Source: Haliangium sp963772315 (GTDB lineage Bacteria; Myxococcota_A; Polyangia; Haliangiales; Haliangiaceae). Taken from it: a stretch of DNA of 64,000 bases. Positions 23,408 through 35,015 of the stretch are shown here, piece by piece. How positions within the stretch are numbered: the stretch's first letter is position 1; each line of letters opens with the position of its first letter. The position numbers and the translations under genes were made by a program. Below the pieces are notes generated by a model. The model was not told where the DNA came from. It was given only the letters and a program-made list of their open reading frames with translations, and searched no databases. The stretch spans positions 1,178,001 to 1,242,000 of the forward strand of contig CAVYWJ010000003.1 in assembly GCA_963772315.1 (NCBI GenBank). Reading direction: 5' to 3'.

Positions 23408-25498
23408 TCACCGCGCGGCTCGCTGACCCGCGCGTGCCTGCGCCAGCACGCGCACCAGCTGGGCCTGCACCGCCTGCTCGTCCAGCGGCTTGGCCAGGCA
23501 GGCGTGCGCGTGCTCCTCGGCGAACGCCCGCGCGCTCGGCGTGAAGGCGCCGGCCGTGATGAACACGAAGCGCTCGGCCAGCGCCGGCTGCACGCGCGTC
23601 ACGTGCGCGTGGAAGTCCATGCCGTTGACCCCGGGCATCATCAGATCGCAGAAGATCACGTCGAAGCCGCTGTCGCCGTCCAGCAGCGCCATCGCGTCGC
23701 GACCGCTGACGGTCATGTGCACCTCGTGACCGCCGAGCATGCGCGCCATCATGCGCCCCACGGCCGCCTCGTCGTCAACGACCAGGATCCGCAGCGTCGC
23801 GTCCGGCCCGCAGGCCGAAGCAGCCCGCGCACGCGGCAGCGCCACCTGCACGCCGGTCGTCGGCATCACGTACGCGCTGGCCGGCAGCGCCACGCGAAAC
23901 CTGCTGCCCTGGCCGACCTCGCTCTCCACCGTGACCTCCCCGCCGAGCTGCGCCACGATCCCGTGACAGATCGACAGCCCGAGCCCCATGCCCTCGCCCT
24001 GCGGCCTGGTCGTGAAGAACGGATCGAACAGCCGCGGCAGATGCTCGGCCGGGATGCCCACGCCGGTGTCGCGCACCTCGACGAACGCGCGCCCCTGCTC
24101 GTCCGCGCCCGTGCGCACCACGATCTCGTTGGCGGCGGGCACGCCCTCGGGAATGGCCTGGGCCGCGTTGATCAAGAGATTGAGGAACACCTGGGCCAGC
24201 TGCGGCTCGCTGGCCGTCACCAGCGGCACCGGCTGGTAATCGCGCACCAGCCGCGCGTGCTGCCCGAGCTGGCTCTGCGCCAGGTTGACCGCTGCCTCCA
24301 CCACCGTGCGCACGTCGACCACGCTCCTGTCCCCCTCGGGTGGCTCACCCTCGTCCAGCGCCTTGCCCCGGTCCGGCGTCTCATGCTCGCCCGTACGAGA
24401 GCCCGCGTGAGAGCCCGCGTGAGAGCCCGCGTGAGAGCCCGCGTGAGAGCCCGCGTGAGAGAACGTGCTCAGGTCGCGCACGATGCGCCGGATGCGCGAC
24501 AGCCCATCGCTCGTGTCCGCGAAGATCTCTCGCAGCTCGGCCTGCTCTGCGACCGGCAGCAGATGCTCGATGTCGCGCAGCATCTCGCCCAGGAACTGCA
24601 CGTTGGCCATCACGAACGCCAGCGGGTTGTTGATCTCGTGCGCCACCCCGGCCGACAGCGTGCCCAGCGAGACCATGCGGAACGACTCCTCGATCTCGGC
24701 CCTGGCCTGCGCCTGCGCCCGCGCGTGCTCGGCCTCGAGCGCACGACGCTCGCTCTCGTGGATGCGGCGCTCGCTGGCCAGCGCCTGCTGCCGCTGCCTG
24801 TCGAGCTCGTGCAGCGCGCGCTGCTTGAGCACGTCGTAGATCCAGCCCAGGACGAACACCAGCACCGCCAGCTGAAACGGTCCCATGAGCGCCAGGCCCG
24901 TCAACGCGGGGCCCCCCGCGCTGATGTCGAGCGCCAGGCCCGTCAACGCGGGGCCCCCCGCGCTGATGTCGAGCGCCAGCACCGCGGCGGCGTTGACCGG
25001 GCAGACCACGACCAGCCAGGCCCAGCCGGCGCGGCGGCCGCACAGGAGCAGCGCGGCCGTGGGCAGCACGCTCACCGCCATGAGCGGGAACACCGCCCGC
25101 ATCTGGTACGCGCCCCACAGCAGATACAAGAGCTGGGCGCCGAGCAACAGGTGCCCGGGCAGCTCGATCCGGCCGCGGCGCCAGAGCAAGATCACGGCCC
25201 CCACCAGCAGGCCGGCGCGCACGGCCGTGGGCACCAGGATGTGATGCACGCCCACGCTCAGGCCCATGACCAGCATCGCCAGCGTGGGCACGAGCGAGAT
25301 CACCGCCAGCACCGCCAGGAAGCGAGCGCGCAACAGCACCCTCGGCGCAGCACCGCGCAAGACCGGCGGCAAGAGCCGGTCGAGCGTCCTGGTCAACCCG
25401 GACAGCAGACCACGCCGGGCCAGCGGCGAGTCCGGCAACGGACGGCTGTCCTGGCCAGCAAGCGCCATCCCTGGGCCATTCTCGACAGCAGGCGCCAT
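23408..25498 (-). CDS. Hybrid sensor histidine kinase/response regulator
   Basis: 696 aa. About six hydrophobic segments (55-220) form a membrane sensor without a large periplasmic domain. A coiled-coil (225-275) leads to the H box AGVAHEINNP (His287). The N box (LNLLINAAQA), G1 (VRDTGVGIP), F box (FDPFFTT) and G2 (GMGLGLSI) follow. A C-terminal receiver carries the acidic pair VDDE, the phospho-acceptor in FCDLMMPG and the Lys in AKPL. It should autophosphorylate and relay within the same chain; no partner regulator gene is adjacent. Two unusual tandem repeats lie inside it (separate entries). It converges on the cytochrome operon 26 nt away, which need not imply control of it. Confidence 0.93.
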   Translation of the reverse strand: MAPAVENGPGMALAGQDSRPLPDSPLARRGLLSGLTRTLDRLLPPVLRGAAPRVLLRARFLAVLAVISLVPTLAMLVMGLSVGVHHILVPTAVRAGLLVGAVILLWRRGRIELPGHLLLGAQLLYLLWGAYQMRAVFPLMAVSVLPTAALLLCGRRAGWAWLVVVCPVNAAAVLALDISAGGPALTGLALDISAGGPALTGLALMGPFQLAVLVFVLGWIYDVLKQRALHELDRQRQQALASERRIHESERRALEAEHARAQAQARAEIEESFRMVSLGTLSAGVAHEINNPLAFVMANVQFLGEMLRDIEHLLPVAEQAELREIFADTSDGLSRIRRIVRDLSTFSHAGSHAGSHAGSHAGSHAGSRTGEHETPDRGKALDEGEPPEGDRSVVDVRTVVEAAVNLAQSQLGQHARLVRDYQPVPLVTASEPQLAQVFLNLLINAAQAIPEGVPAANEIVVRTGADEQGRAFVEVRDTGVGIPAEHLPRLFDPFFTTRPQGEGMGLGLSICHGIVAQLGGEVTVESEVGQGSRFRVALPASAYVMPTTGVQVALPRARAASACGPDATLRILVVDDEAAVGRMMARMLGGHEVHMTVSGRDAMALLDGDSGFDVIFCDLMMPGVNGMDFHAHVTRVQPALAERFVFITAGAFTPSARAFAEEHAHACLAKPLDEQAVQAQLVRVLAQARAGQRAAR
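24401..24460 (-). repeat. 12-nt repeat encoding SHAG x5 in the kinase
   Basis: Five copies of a 12-nt unit encode Ser-His-Ala-Gly at residues 347-366, between the phospho-acceptor helices and the ATPase domain. The nucleotide copies are almost identical, so the array is recent and likely to vary in number. The repeated His residues could bind metal. Confidence 0.85.
24896..24979 (-). repeat. Exact 42-nt duplication inside the kinase membrane domain
   Basis: Two identical 42-nt units encode LALDISAGGPALTG twice (residues 174-201) within the hydrophobic sensor region. Lack of any difference indicates a very recent event. The insert adds 14 residues to or beside a membrane segment. Confidence 0.85.
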
Positions 25499-25623
25499 GC
25501 GCGGCTCATTCTCGGACAGGGCCAGCGCGCGGTCAAGGAGCCCGGGTCAGCGCTGCTCGGCGCGCACGGCACGCAGGCGGGCCCGACGCTCGGGCCGGCG
25601 CTCCGGCGCCCAGGACCGGCACG

Positions 25624-27738
25624 TCACCGCTGCGCGCGGCCGGCATGGACGCGGCGGCGCAGCCCGTACCAGCCCAGGAACAGCAGGCCGAGCAGCAGCA
25701 AGCCGCCACGGCTGGCGCGTCCGGCCGCGGCGGGCTCGCCGTGACAGCCGCCGCACCTGGCCTCGTCGTCGATCGGCGGGGGCTGCGGCTCGAAGTTCGC
25801 CTCGCATTCCTCCGCATCGATGCCCTCGCTGCGTGTGTCACAGTGCTCCTCGCTGCGCCAGGACGGATCGCCGGGCTCGAACCCGGCGTCGTCCCCGGTG
25901 AGCGCTTCGAGGCGCACGCGCACGATGGCCGTCCCTGTGTCCGAGACCTCCATCCTGTACACGCCGGGCTCGATCTCGTCCGCGCCGTCGATGGCCAGGC
26001 GCCAGCTCGTGGGGATCTCGTCGCGTGGCGGCCACACGAAGAAGCCGAACGACGCCTGGTCCTGCAGCACCGGCAACTCGTCGTACGGGTCGGCCTCGCC
26101 GGTCTCGTGGTACACGTGAATGATGGCCGCCGGCATGAAGCGCGCAAGATCGCCGAAGCTGCCCCGCTCCGCCTCCCAGCCCTTGTAGCGCGCGTCGAGC
26201 TCGCGCAGCATCGCCTGGTACTCGTCGAGATTCACGTCCAGCGGCAGGTTGCGCATGTCGACATGGAGGTACATGGCGCGTGAGCCCTGGCCGGGGATGG
26301 GCAGCGCGCCCCGGGGCGTGATGACCCCCTCGAGCGCGAGCGACCGGGAGCGGTTCGCCAGATCGACGAAGTCCATGTTGCGCTGCACGCTCTCGTTCGT
26401 GAACACGTAGTTGCCGCCGGGGCTCCGCAGCTCCACCAGGATGCACTGGTGACTGCCCTTGCTCTCGATGGCGGCGCAGTTCATGGCCCCGGGCGCGTCG
26501 TAGAGGCACATCTCGCGCGCGGTCTCGGGATGCCACTCGGTCTGGATCACGCCCTTGCTGCCATGAGTGATGGCGCTGGCATTCACCACCGTGGTCACGG
26601 AGCGATCCTCGTAGATATCGAGCCAGTCGCCCTCGTCGATGATCGTTTGACCGGTGGGCGTGGAGCCCCAGCTGGCCATGCGGAAGATCGCCTGGAGCGT
26701 CCCGGGCAGGACCTCCACGCCGGACGCGTTCTCGGGCCGGGCGACGAAGATGTTCTCCGCATCGCGCCGGATCTCGTGGCCGAGCGTGGCCAGGAGCGGA
26801 TCCCCGCCTGCGGGCAAGGTGCCCACGTCAGCTACCTCCAGCGAGATGCCCTGGGCGCAGACGCCGTCGTTGCCGAAGCGGAAGCGCCCCCAGTATTGCA
26901 CCTCTGGTGCTTGGGCTCCCTGTCCGATGCCCGGGGGCGTGTGGGACATCGCGCTGCCAACCGAGCACGCGCCGCCGCAGGTTTGATTGCGCGGCCAGGT
27001 CTCGAAGCCCGTGCCCAGGCCGTTCAGCACGCGCACCGAGTAGGTCATGAAGAAGTCCGCGGTGAGCGGCAGTCCCTCATCGAGGGCACCGCTCACGGGG
27101 ATCAGCATGTTCACGGTCCAGGTTCCCTCCGCCAGGGCGGGCGCGAACCACAGGCGGAAGTCGGCGAACCACGGCGGCGGGTCCACGAGCACGTACCGAT
27201 CCTGGCCGTTCATGGGGCCCTGCTGGAAACGATATAGATGGGGCGCGAACCAGCTCGGGGCGCCGGCCACGGTTCGCGTGCCCGCGCCCGGATCCTTGTG
27301 CCTGATGTCCACGGCAATCACGTAGCGTTGCGCCGGATCACAATCCTTTGCGCCGGACGCGCAGTCCGGCGAAAACCCCACCAGCACCTTCTGCACCGCG
27401 CTGGTGAAGGTGTCGTTCTCCACCTTCCATGACAGGTAGAGCTGCACGCGGGAGTCGGGATCCCGAGTATGCAAGGCGCGCAGGGCCACGCGCTCGCTGG
27501 TGCCGCTGCCGTGCGTGATGCGCAGCGCGCCGTGCCAGCGCGGATCCTTGTCCGTGGGCTCGGTCGTGCTGTAGAGCTCGGCCGGATCCCACCAGATCGG
27601 CGGCCCGGACCTGCCGGGCACCCCGACGGCGTCGGGGATGCACAGCGTCTGCTGGGCTGAGGCCGGCGCGCCCAACAGAATCGACCATCCGGTCAGGATC
27701 GACGCAAGCACAACGAGTCGCGAGCGAGAGATACGCAT
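25624..27738 (-). CDS. Secreted protein with MYXO-CTERM-like tail, paralog A
   Basis: 704 aa. A signal peptide (ILLGAPASAQ) is followed by a Trp/Asp-rich body with beta-sandwich character. It shares blocks throughout with the neighbour at 27898-30066, such as PPIWWDPAELYS, VENDTFTS versus VENDVFTS, and FMTYSV. The C-terminus has Cys residues, then a hydrophobic stretch (GGLLLLGLLFLGWYGL) and an Arg cluster (RRR), the layout of MYXO-CTERM sorting tails. These are processed in myxobacteria to anchor proteins at the surface. ATG at 27738 has AGGAGG 4-5 nt upstream. A CGGCH sequence before the tail resembles a haem site but probably belongs to the sorting signal. Function unknown. Confidence 0.75.
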   Translation of the reverse strand: MRISRSRLVVLASILTGWSILLGAPASAQQTLCIPDAVGVPGRSGPPIWWDPAELYSTTEPTDKDPRWHGALRITHGSGTSERVALRALHTRDPDSRVQLYLSWKVENDTFTSAVQKVLVGFSPDCASGAKDCDPAQRYVIAVDIRHKDPGAGTRTVAGAPSWFAPHLYRFQQGPMNGQDRYVLVDPPPWFADFRLWFAPALAEGTWTVNMLIPVSGALDEGLPLTADFFMTYSVRVLNGLGTGFETWPRNQTCGGACSVGSAMSHTPPGIGQGAQAPEVQYWGRFRFGNDGVCAQGISLEVADVGTLPAGGDPLLATLGHEIRRDAENIFVARPENASGVEVLPGTLQAIFRMASWGSTPTGQTIIDEGDWLDIYEDRSVTTVVNASAITHGSKGVIQTEWHPETAREMCLYDAPGAMNCAAIESKGSHQCILVELRSPGGNYVFTNESVQRNMDFVDLANRSRSLALEGVITPRGALPIPGQGSRAMYLHVDMRNLPLDVNLDEYQAMLRELDARYKGWEAERGSFGDLARFMPAAIIHVYHETGEADPYDELPVLQDQASFGFFVWPPRDEIPTSWRLAIDGADEIEPGVYRMEVSDTGTAIVRVRLEALTGDDAGFEPGDPSWRSEEHCDTRSEGIDAEECEANFEPQPPPIDDEARCGGCHGEPAAAGRASRGGLLLLGLLFLGWYGLRRRVHAGRAQR

Positions 27739-27854
27739 GATGCCTCCTGTTCACGTCCAACCCTCCTGTATACCACCCGGCGATGAGCTCGCTCGTGGCA
27801 TCGCTCGTGGCATCAGGCCGTGGCATCAGGCCCGGGCATCATGTCCGGTAAAAT

Positions 27855-27882
27855 CTGCGCAAGAAACGCCAGCCTTGCGCAG
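27855..27882 (-). terminator. Rho-independent terminator after paralog B
   Basis: On the minus strand, 15 nt past the stop at 27898, perfect 9-bp arms CTGCGCAAG and CTTGCGCAG enclose a 10-nt loop and are followed directly by ATTTTA. This is the best intrinsic terminator in the window and marks the end of the three-gene operon from 31905. Confidence 0.75.
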
Positions 27883-27897
27883 TCAGCTGTTTGGTGA

Positions 27898-30066
<2,169 letters not shown>

Positions 30067-30089
30067 GCAGTCTCCTGGAATGAGAGAGG

Positions 30090-30797
30090 CTAGGGCTCGA
30101 GGATCCCTACGTAGACGTTGATGTCCGGGGACGGAGTCAGGGTGGACGAGGGCAGATTCGTGGGCAGCGCGGACAGGAACGGCACATTTGCGGAGCGCAG
30201 GTCGGACATGCTCGTGCCGCTGGTGGCCAGGCTGGTCGTGCCATCGAAGACCACGGCCGACCAGTAGTTGCCGGCGGCCAGATTCACTGGATTCAGCGGC
30301 GGCTGCTGGTTGACGCCCTGGACCGTGGTGAATATGTCGGTGGTCGCCACCAGGCTGCTGGGCAAGCCGCCCGTCTCCCGGTAGAGGCCTATCCTGGCCG
30401 CCGTGCCCGACAGACCGTTGCCGATCATGCCCAGATAGGCGATGTCACCGGTGTTCGCCACGGTGAGGCGCTGCAGGATCACCAGATCCGGGGGATAGTC
30501 CACGACCGACGGGAACTGGTTGGAAGGCGGCCAGCCATACTCCCGGATCGTTCCCCCGGGCACGCCGCCGTCCACACCCGGACGCGCGTCCGGCCCGGGG
30601 CCGCCGCCGTCGCCCTGGGGCCCGGGTGCGTCCGTGCCCGGCCCGGACGCGTCGACCACGCGGGCATCGGGCATGTTGTTGGGTCCGCTGTCCGAACGCA
30701 AGGAGATGTCCGGCGGGCTGGCCGGGCAGCCGCTGGCCACGGCCAGGAGCGCGAGCGAGAGCCAGGCATAGCTTCGTGAGTGCAGTACGCGGTGCAT
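30090..30797 (-). CDS. Lipoprotein with Asp/Gly/Pro-rich linker, unknown function
   Basis: 235 aa. ATG at 30797 has GGGAGG 7 nt upstream and begins a signal peptide with a lipobox (VASGC). Residues about 30-85 are a flexible Asp/Gly/Pro linker (SGPGTDAPGPQGDGGGPGPD) common in myxobacterial lipoproteins. The remaining 150 residues are a compact beta-rich domain with LVILQRLTVANTGDIAYLGM and ends DINVYVGILEP; it resembles small carbohydrate- or ligand-binding beta-sandwiches, without a firm match. It starts 1 nt after the stop of the upstream gene and is followed 23 nt later by paralog B, so the three are cotranscribed. Confidence 0.7.
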   Translation of the reverse strand: MHRVLHSRSYAWLSLALLAVASGCPASPPDISLRSDSGPNNMPDARVVDASGPGTDAPGPQGDGGGPGPDARPGVDGGVPGGTIREYGWPPSNQFPSVVDYPPDLVILQRLTVANTGDIAYLGMIGNGLSGTAARIGLYRETGGLPSSLVATTDIFTTVQGVNQQPPLNPVNLAAGNYWSAVVFDGTTSLATSGTSMSDLRSANVPFLSALPTNLPSSTLTPSPDINVYVGILEP

Positions 30798-30798
30798 G

Positions 30799-31905
30799 TC
30801 AAAACCTCCCGAACATCTCGATGCCGGCGATGCCCGGCCCGAACGCAGGCCGGATGCGGGCCTCGGTGCCCGCGGTCCCCGGCTCGTCTTCGTCGGACGC
30901 GCCGAGGAACCAGAGCAAGGCGCCCGTGGCCACGGCAGCGACGCCGATGCCGTACGAAACATAGGACAGCGTGGCCGCGCTCTTCGCGTCATCGACCAGC
31001 TGGATGCCGCGCGGGCTGCAGAGGTTGTTCTGGTCGCAGTGGCCATCGTCGAAGGCCTCGTCGTTCTTGCTCTGCGAGCGCAGCGCGAACACCACGCCCG
31101 CGGCGATGCCGGCCACGCCCAGCGCGCCGCTGCCGATGGCGACCTTCCGGACCGTGCCCATGCCGCCCGGCGCATCGTCGCGCGCCGGCCCGCCGACCGG
31201 CCCGGTCTCGACCGGATCGCTGGGCTCGGGTGACGCAGCGCCGGGCACGGGCTCCTCTGCCGCGGTCGCGAGCGCGGGCACGGGCACGCGCGTCTCCTCG
31301 CCGCCGCCCGCGTCGCGGGGCTTGATCTCGATCTGCGTCGACCAGCCCTGACGGCCCGGGGCCCTGGCAGTGATCGTGTAGCTGCCCGGATCCACCGGAA
31401 TGCGCTGGTTCCACAGCGCATCGGGCACCTCGCTGCCGTCGCGCGCGAGCACCAGGCCGGCGATCTGGTCGCCGGCCGGGATCTCGACGATCAGATACGA
31501 TAGCTGCTTCTCCAGCCCCCTGGCGTGCTTCTCGGCCAGGGCCGCGCGCTTGCGATCGCGCTGGCGCTGGGCCAGGGCCGCTGCCTGACGAAACGAGCCC
31601 CACGCGCTGGCGGTGCGGCCGACGCGCGTCTGGCACTCGCCCAGGTTGAGCAGCGCGCCGACGCTCTCGTCGGTGGCGTTGCTGGCCGCGAACTTCTCGC
31701 ACGCCTCGGGGTACTTGCCGGCTTGCATGAGCTGCCGGCCCTGCTCGAACAGCGCCTCGGCCGCCAGCTTGGCATCGCCGGTCTCCTGGGCTTCAGCGGT
31801 GGCTTGCCAGCTTCCGGGCCCGATCAGGACACCGAGCACCATGGCCAGCGCGGCCACGGACGAACATACCTTCTCGAAAACGGACATCGCGACCATTGTA
31901 CGCAT
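30799..31905 (-). CDS. Envelope protein with TPR and PEGA-like domains
   Basis: 368 aa. A signal peptide or anchor (about 10-40) is followed by TPR repeats (about 48-140; LFEQGRQLMQAGKYPEACEKF is followed by the usual 'GALLNLGECQ' repeat). A small beta domain (about 145-200; RIPVDPGSYTITARAPG) is of the PEGA type. Two hydrophobic segments (about 265-285 and 315-340) lie in the C-terminal half. This layout is widespread in myxobacteria, with unknown function, possibly at the cell envelope. ATG codons at 31905, 31896 and 31887 are all in frame; none has a clear ribosome binding site. First gene of the operon that ends at 27855. Confidence 0.7.
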   Translation of the reverse strand: MRTMVAMSVFEKVCSSVAALAMVLGVLIGPGSWQATAEAQETGDAKLAAEALFEQGRQLMQAGKYPEACEKFAASNATDESVGALLNLGECQTRVGRTASAWGSFRQAAALAQRQRDRKRAALAEKHARGLEKQLSYLIVEIPAGDQIAGLVLARDGSEVPDALWNQRIPVDPGSYTITARAPGRQGWSTQIEIKPRDAGGGEETRVPVPALATAAEEPVPGAASPEPSDPVETGPVGGPARDDAPGGMGTVRKVAIGSGALGVAGIAAGVVFALRSQSKNDEAFDDGHCDQNNLCSPRGIQLVDDAKSAATLSYVSYGIGVAAVATGALLWFLGASDEDEPGTAGTEARIRPAFGPGIAGIEMFGRF

Positions 31906-32058
31906 TTTCGACCGCGCAAGGGGGCCGTGAACACACGTGCGACGGCATCCGGACGCGGTTCGCCGGAGCCGGGACGGGGCCCCCCGGCCATGGACGTAAC
32001 CTGTGCATGTGCCCTTGCCCCCTTTGCGCGGCCAGGGTCCTCACCCGGGACGGCGGAG

Positions 32059-34812
32059 CTACCGCGACAGCGTGATCACCGCGCTGTCGTCGATGATCAG
32101 CGGATCCGTGGCCTCGTTGCCGTTGCCGAACTCGTACAGCCCACCGGCCTGGGTGAGCGCCCGGTACCGGGCCTCGGGGCCGTTCCAGTCCCAGGTGGTC
32201 ACATAGATGCGCGCGCCCTCCAGCGTGGCCGGCGAGCCCAGCGACTCGGCCGAGACCAGGAAGCGGATCGTGCCCGTGCTCTTGCTCGCGCTCAGGATCT
32301 GCGCGCCCGGCGACACCACCACGCCATACTCGCTGGCCGACGCGCCCTGCGACGAGTAGAAGCGATTCGTCCAGCCCTCGATGAAAGCCATGTAGTCCCA
32401 GGCAAAGCCGCCGGGCGCGCTGGCGTGGATGCGCGGCAGCACCGACACGCCGTCGCGACCCGGCACGTCGATGAAGATGTGGAACAGCGCGTGGTCGAAG
32501 CCGTGGATCGGCGCCCACACGTCCGTCACCTCGCCCATGGTGACGTCGATCTGCACGAAGCTGTCCGAGGCCACGGCGTCGATGCGGCGGATGTCCATCT
32601 GGCTGCCGAAGGTCCCTTCACTGGGCATCGCGTACGAATACCCGGCCGGCCCGGTGTCGTCGCCGGCCGGATCCGTGACGCTGCCCGTGTAATCGCCCTG
32701 CAGGCCGACGTCGGCCGTGAACGTGTAGCGCGCCGAGGCCACGTTCGCGTCCGGCGCATACAGCGCCACCGTGTGCTGCGCCGTGCCGGGCGTGAACCGC
32801 GAGAACGGCAGCACGGCCGCGTAGCGGCCATCCGGCTGCACCGTGACATCGATGGGCTGATCGAGGCTGCCGTCAACAACGAGCTGGAGCCGGGGCGCGC
32901 TGCCCGCGAACGAGACCGTGCCCGTGATCGTGATGTCGCTGGTGAACGTCCGGCCTTCCAGCTGGGTCGCCACCGTGATCGCGACCGCCGGGCCGGGCAC
33001 GCTGATGATCTCGTCGGTCGCGAGCAGCACCATGGCCGCGCGTGCGGGCAGCGCCATGGTCATGATGCCGTCCACGCCGGCGATCACCTCGGTCGCCTCA
33101 CCCGCGCCGCGGCTGGCCAGCACCTGCAGCTTGGTCCCGGCCGGCAGCCCGGTGGCGAGGTTGCCGAGCAAGGTGGCGCGGTCCGCGGTGTTCATGACGA
33201 CCAGCGCCTTCTTGCCCTCGTGCGCGCGCGCGAACGCGAACACGCCCGGTCCGAGCGTATCCTCGGCCAGCAGCGCGACCGACCCGCGCCGCAGCACCGC
33301 GTGCTGCTTGCGCATGGCCGTGACCTTCTTGATGTACTGGTACAGCCCGGACGATCGGTCGAAGTGGTCTTGCCCGCCCGCGCCCCAGCCGTCCGCGAAC
33401 ATCGAGGCGCGGGTCTCGGTGAAGCCCTGCTCCGTGCCGTAGTAGATCACCGGGATGCCGGGGATCGACATCAGGAACATCAGCGCCTGCTCCAGCCCGG
33501 CCTGGCTCCCGCGCGACAGGAAGCGCGCCACGTCGTGGTTGTCGATGAAGTGGGGCACGATGTACGGGTCGCGGTAGATCGACGTGTTCTGGGCCGTGGC
33601 CAGGCGGTGGCCCAGGTGGCGCGTGGGTTTGCCCTCGCCGAACACCTGGTTCATCGTGAAGTGCATGGGGAAGCCGAGCACCGAGGTGAGCTCGGGCTTC
33701 TGCTCGGTGCCGAGGTAGCTGGCAACGCGCCGGTCGCCGCCGTCATCGAGCGGCGCCGAGCCCACGAACGCCTCGCCGAAAGCGAGGAAGTCGTCGCGCC
33801 CGGTCCCGGCCGCGACCGCGACCATGCCGGGCGCGTCGCTGCTGGTGCCGTGCATGAAGTCGTGCCAGAAGTCGTGCTCGACGTAGATGATCGTGTCCAC
33901 GCGGAATCCGTCCACCCCGACCTCGCGGATCCAGTGGCCGTACGAGTCGCGCAGCGCGCGGCGCACCTCGGTATTCTCGGTGGCGAGATCGTCGAGGTCC
34001 GAGAGCTGCCAGTTCAGCACCTGCTCGGGGTCGTTGTAGTCGTCGATCCCGGGCGTCCAGTGATAGATCGCCTGGCTCGGGTCGCCGGCCGCGGGATTGT
34101 TGCGATCGAACGGCGGCTGCAACGGCTTGCTCACCGGCACGGCGCCCTGGTTGAAGCGCAGGTTGGCCGTGGGGTTGGCCGGGTCGTAGCGATTGACGCC
34201 GTTCTCGTCCACGTAGCTGAAGAAGTTCCCGGTGTGGTTGGTGACGATGTCCTGGATGAGGTACATGCCGCGCTCGTGCAGCGCGCTCGAGAGCGCCCTG
34301 TAGGTATCGAGCGTGCCCAGGTGCGGGTCCACGGCCTTGAAGTCGTGCGCCCAGTAGCCGTGATAGCCGCCGAAATCGACTTGCGGGTCCCACCACAGGT
34401 TGGCCACGGGCGGCGTGATCCACACCGCCGTGGCCCCGAGCTCCTCGATGTAGCCCAGCTGGTCGATCACGCCTTCCATGTCCCCGCCGCTGTACTTGCG
34501 CTGGTCGGCGGGATCGTACTCGCTCGCGCCCTGGTCGTTGTTCGCGGGGTTGCCGTCGGCGAAGCGATCGGTCATCACGAAGTACACGATCTGATCCCGC
34601 CACTCCGGCGACGGCACGTGCAGGCTGGGCAACCCCGACCGCGCGTCGGGCACCCGGGGCGTCAGGTTGTCGCCGCAGCCGGCGAGCGCCGCCAGCACGG
34701 CGCAGGGAATCGCGATGCGCTGCACGCGAGCGCGCAGCGAACGCTCAAGATCGATCAGGGACACAGGCGGGGGCACAGGCACGAGCATGCGCGGCAGCGT
34801 ATGCCGGGCCAC
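32059..34812 (-). CDS. GH13 alpha-amylase-family lipoprotein
   Basis: 917 aa. A lipobox (AALAGC) near residue 46 lies after a long N-terminus; the true start may be ATG at 34788. Residues about 70-520 form the GH13 barrel. The nucleophile is Asp306 in GFRVDT, the acid/base Glu347 in AFGEAF and the third acid Asp427 in FIDNHD. A short all-beta domain C follows (about 520-600), then a domain with Ig-like composition (about 610-700). The C-terminal 210 residues resemble the glucodextranase-type binding module, with DPAGDDTGPAGYSYA. It should hydrolyse alpha-glucans at the cell surface. The gene stands alone; the glycogen synthase at 61.9 kb is too far to be linked. Confidence 0.9.
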   Translation of the reverse strand: MARHTLPRMLVPVPPPVSLIDLERSLRARVQRIAIPCAVLAALAGCGDNLTPRVPDARSGLPSLHVPSPEWRDQIVYFVMTDRFADGNPANNDQGASEYDPADQRKYSGGDMEGVIDQLGYIEELGATAVWITPPVANLWWDPQVDFGGYHGYWAHDFKAVDPHLGTLDTYRALSSALHERGMYLIQDIVTNHTGNFFSYVDENGVNRYDPANPTANLRFNQGAVPVSKPLQPPFDRNNPAAGDPSQAIYHWTPGIDDYNDPEQVLNWQLSDLDDLATENTEVRRALRDSYGHWIREVGVDGFRVDTIIYVEHDFWHDFMHGTSSDAPGMVAVAAGTGRDDFLAFGEAFVGSAPLDDGGDRRVASYLGTEQKPELTSVLGFPMHFTMNQVFGEGKPTRHLGHRLATAQNTSIYRDPYIVPHFIDNHDVARFLSRGSQAGLEQALMFLMSIPGIPVIYYGTEQGFTETRASMFADGWGAGGQDHFDRSSGLYQYIKKVTAMRKQHAVLRRGSVALLAEDTLGPGVFAFARAHEGKKALVVMNTADRATLLGNLATGLPAGTKLQVLASRGAGEATEVIAGVDGIMTMALPARAAMVLLATDEIISVPGPAVAITVATQLEGRTFTSDITITGTVSFAGSAPRLQLVVDGSLDQPIDVTVQPDGRYAAVLPFSRFTPGTAQHTVALYAPDANVASARYTFTADVGLQGDYTGSVTDPAGDDTGPAGYSYAMPSEGTFGSQMDIRRIDAVASDSFVQIDVTMGEVTDVWAPIHGFDHALFHIFIDVPGRDGVSVLPRIHASAPGGFAWDYMAFIEGWTNRFYSSQGASASEYGVVVSPGAQILSASKSTGTIRFLVSAESLGSPATLEGARIYVTTWDWNGPEARYRALTQAGGLYEFGNGNEATDPLIIDDSAVITLSR

Positions 34813-34933
34813 ATTGCGGTGACAACCGCCATGCCACCCGTCCCCTTAGTTCTCGGATAGTACGCTCACATCGACCTCTGCACCAGACTTCTTCCACTTT
34901 CCGGATTGCACTTATGGCTCTAAGATTGCTAGG

Positions 34934-34975
34934 GTTAGTGTGTTGGCGCGTTAGCGTGTGAAGTCGTGTACGACT
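34934..34975 (+). promoter_or_regulatory. Operator-like repeats upstream of the Fic module
   Basis: Two direct repeats, GTTAGTGTGT at 34934 and GTTAGCGTGT at 34950, 16 bp apart. They are followed by the 14-bp inverted repeat AGTCGT-GT-ACGACT at 34962-34975. All lie within 82 nt of the antitoxin start at 35016, where an autoregulator of a toxin-antitoxin operon would bind. Confidence 0.35.
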
Positions 34976-35015
34976 CTACACGGACCCGATGACGCATTGA
35001 ACACGGAGGTCGTAG

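Noticed and set aside
21566..25744. A 1392-codon plus-strand reading from the barrel gene's start
   Set aside because: It uses the barrel's true start but stays in the wrong frame after 21765 and then runs antisense through the histidine kinase, with Arg/Pro-rich low-complexity sequence.
25624..27738. Haem-binding motif (CGGCH) near the C-terminus of MYXO-CTERM paralog A
   Set aside because: It lies at the Cys position of the sorting tail, and the paralog has no such motif.
31911..32039. Long inverted repeat (GCGCAAGGGGGC and GCCCCCTTTGCGC) flanking the 3' end of the GH13 gene
   Set aside because: The arms are about 100 nt apart with an imperfect match, and no mobile element or target-site duplication is present.
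31525..34860. A 1111-codon plus-strand reading
   Set aside because: Antisense to the GH13 gene and the TPR/PEGA gene; no recognisable domain.
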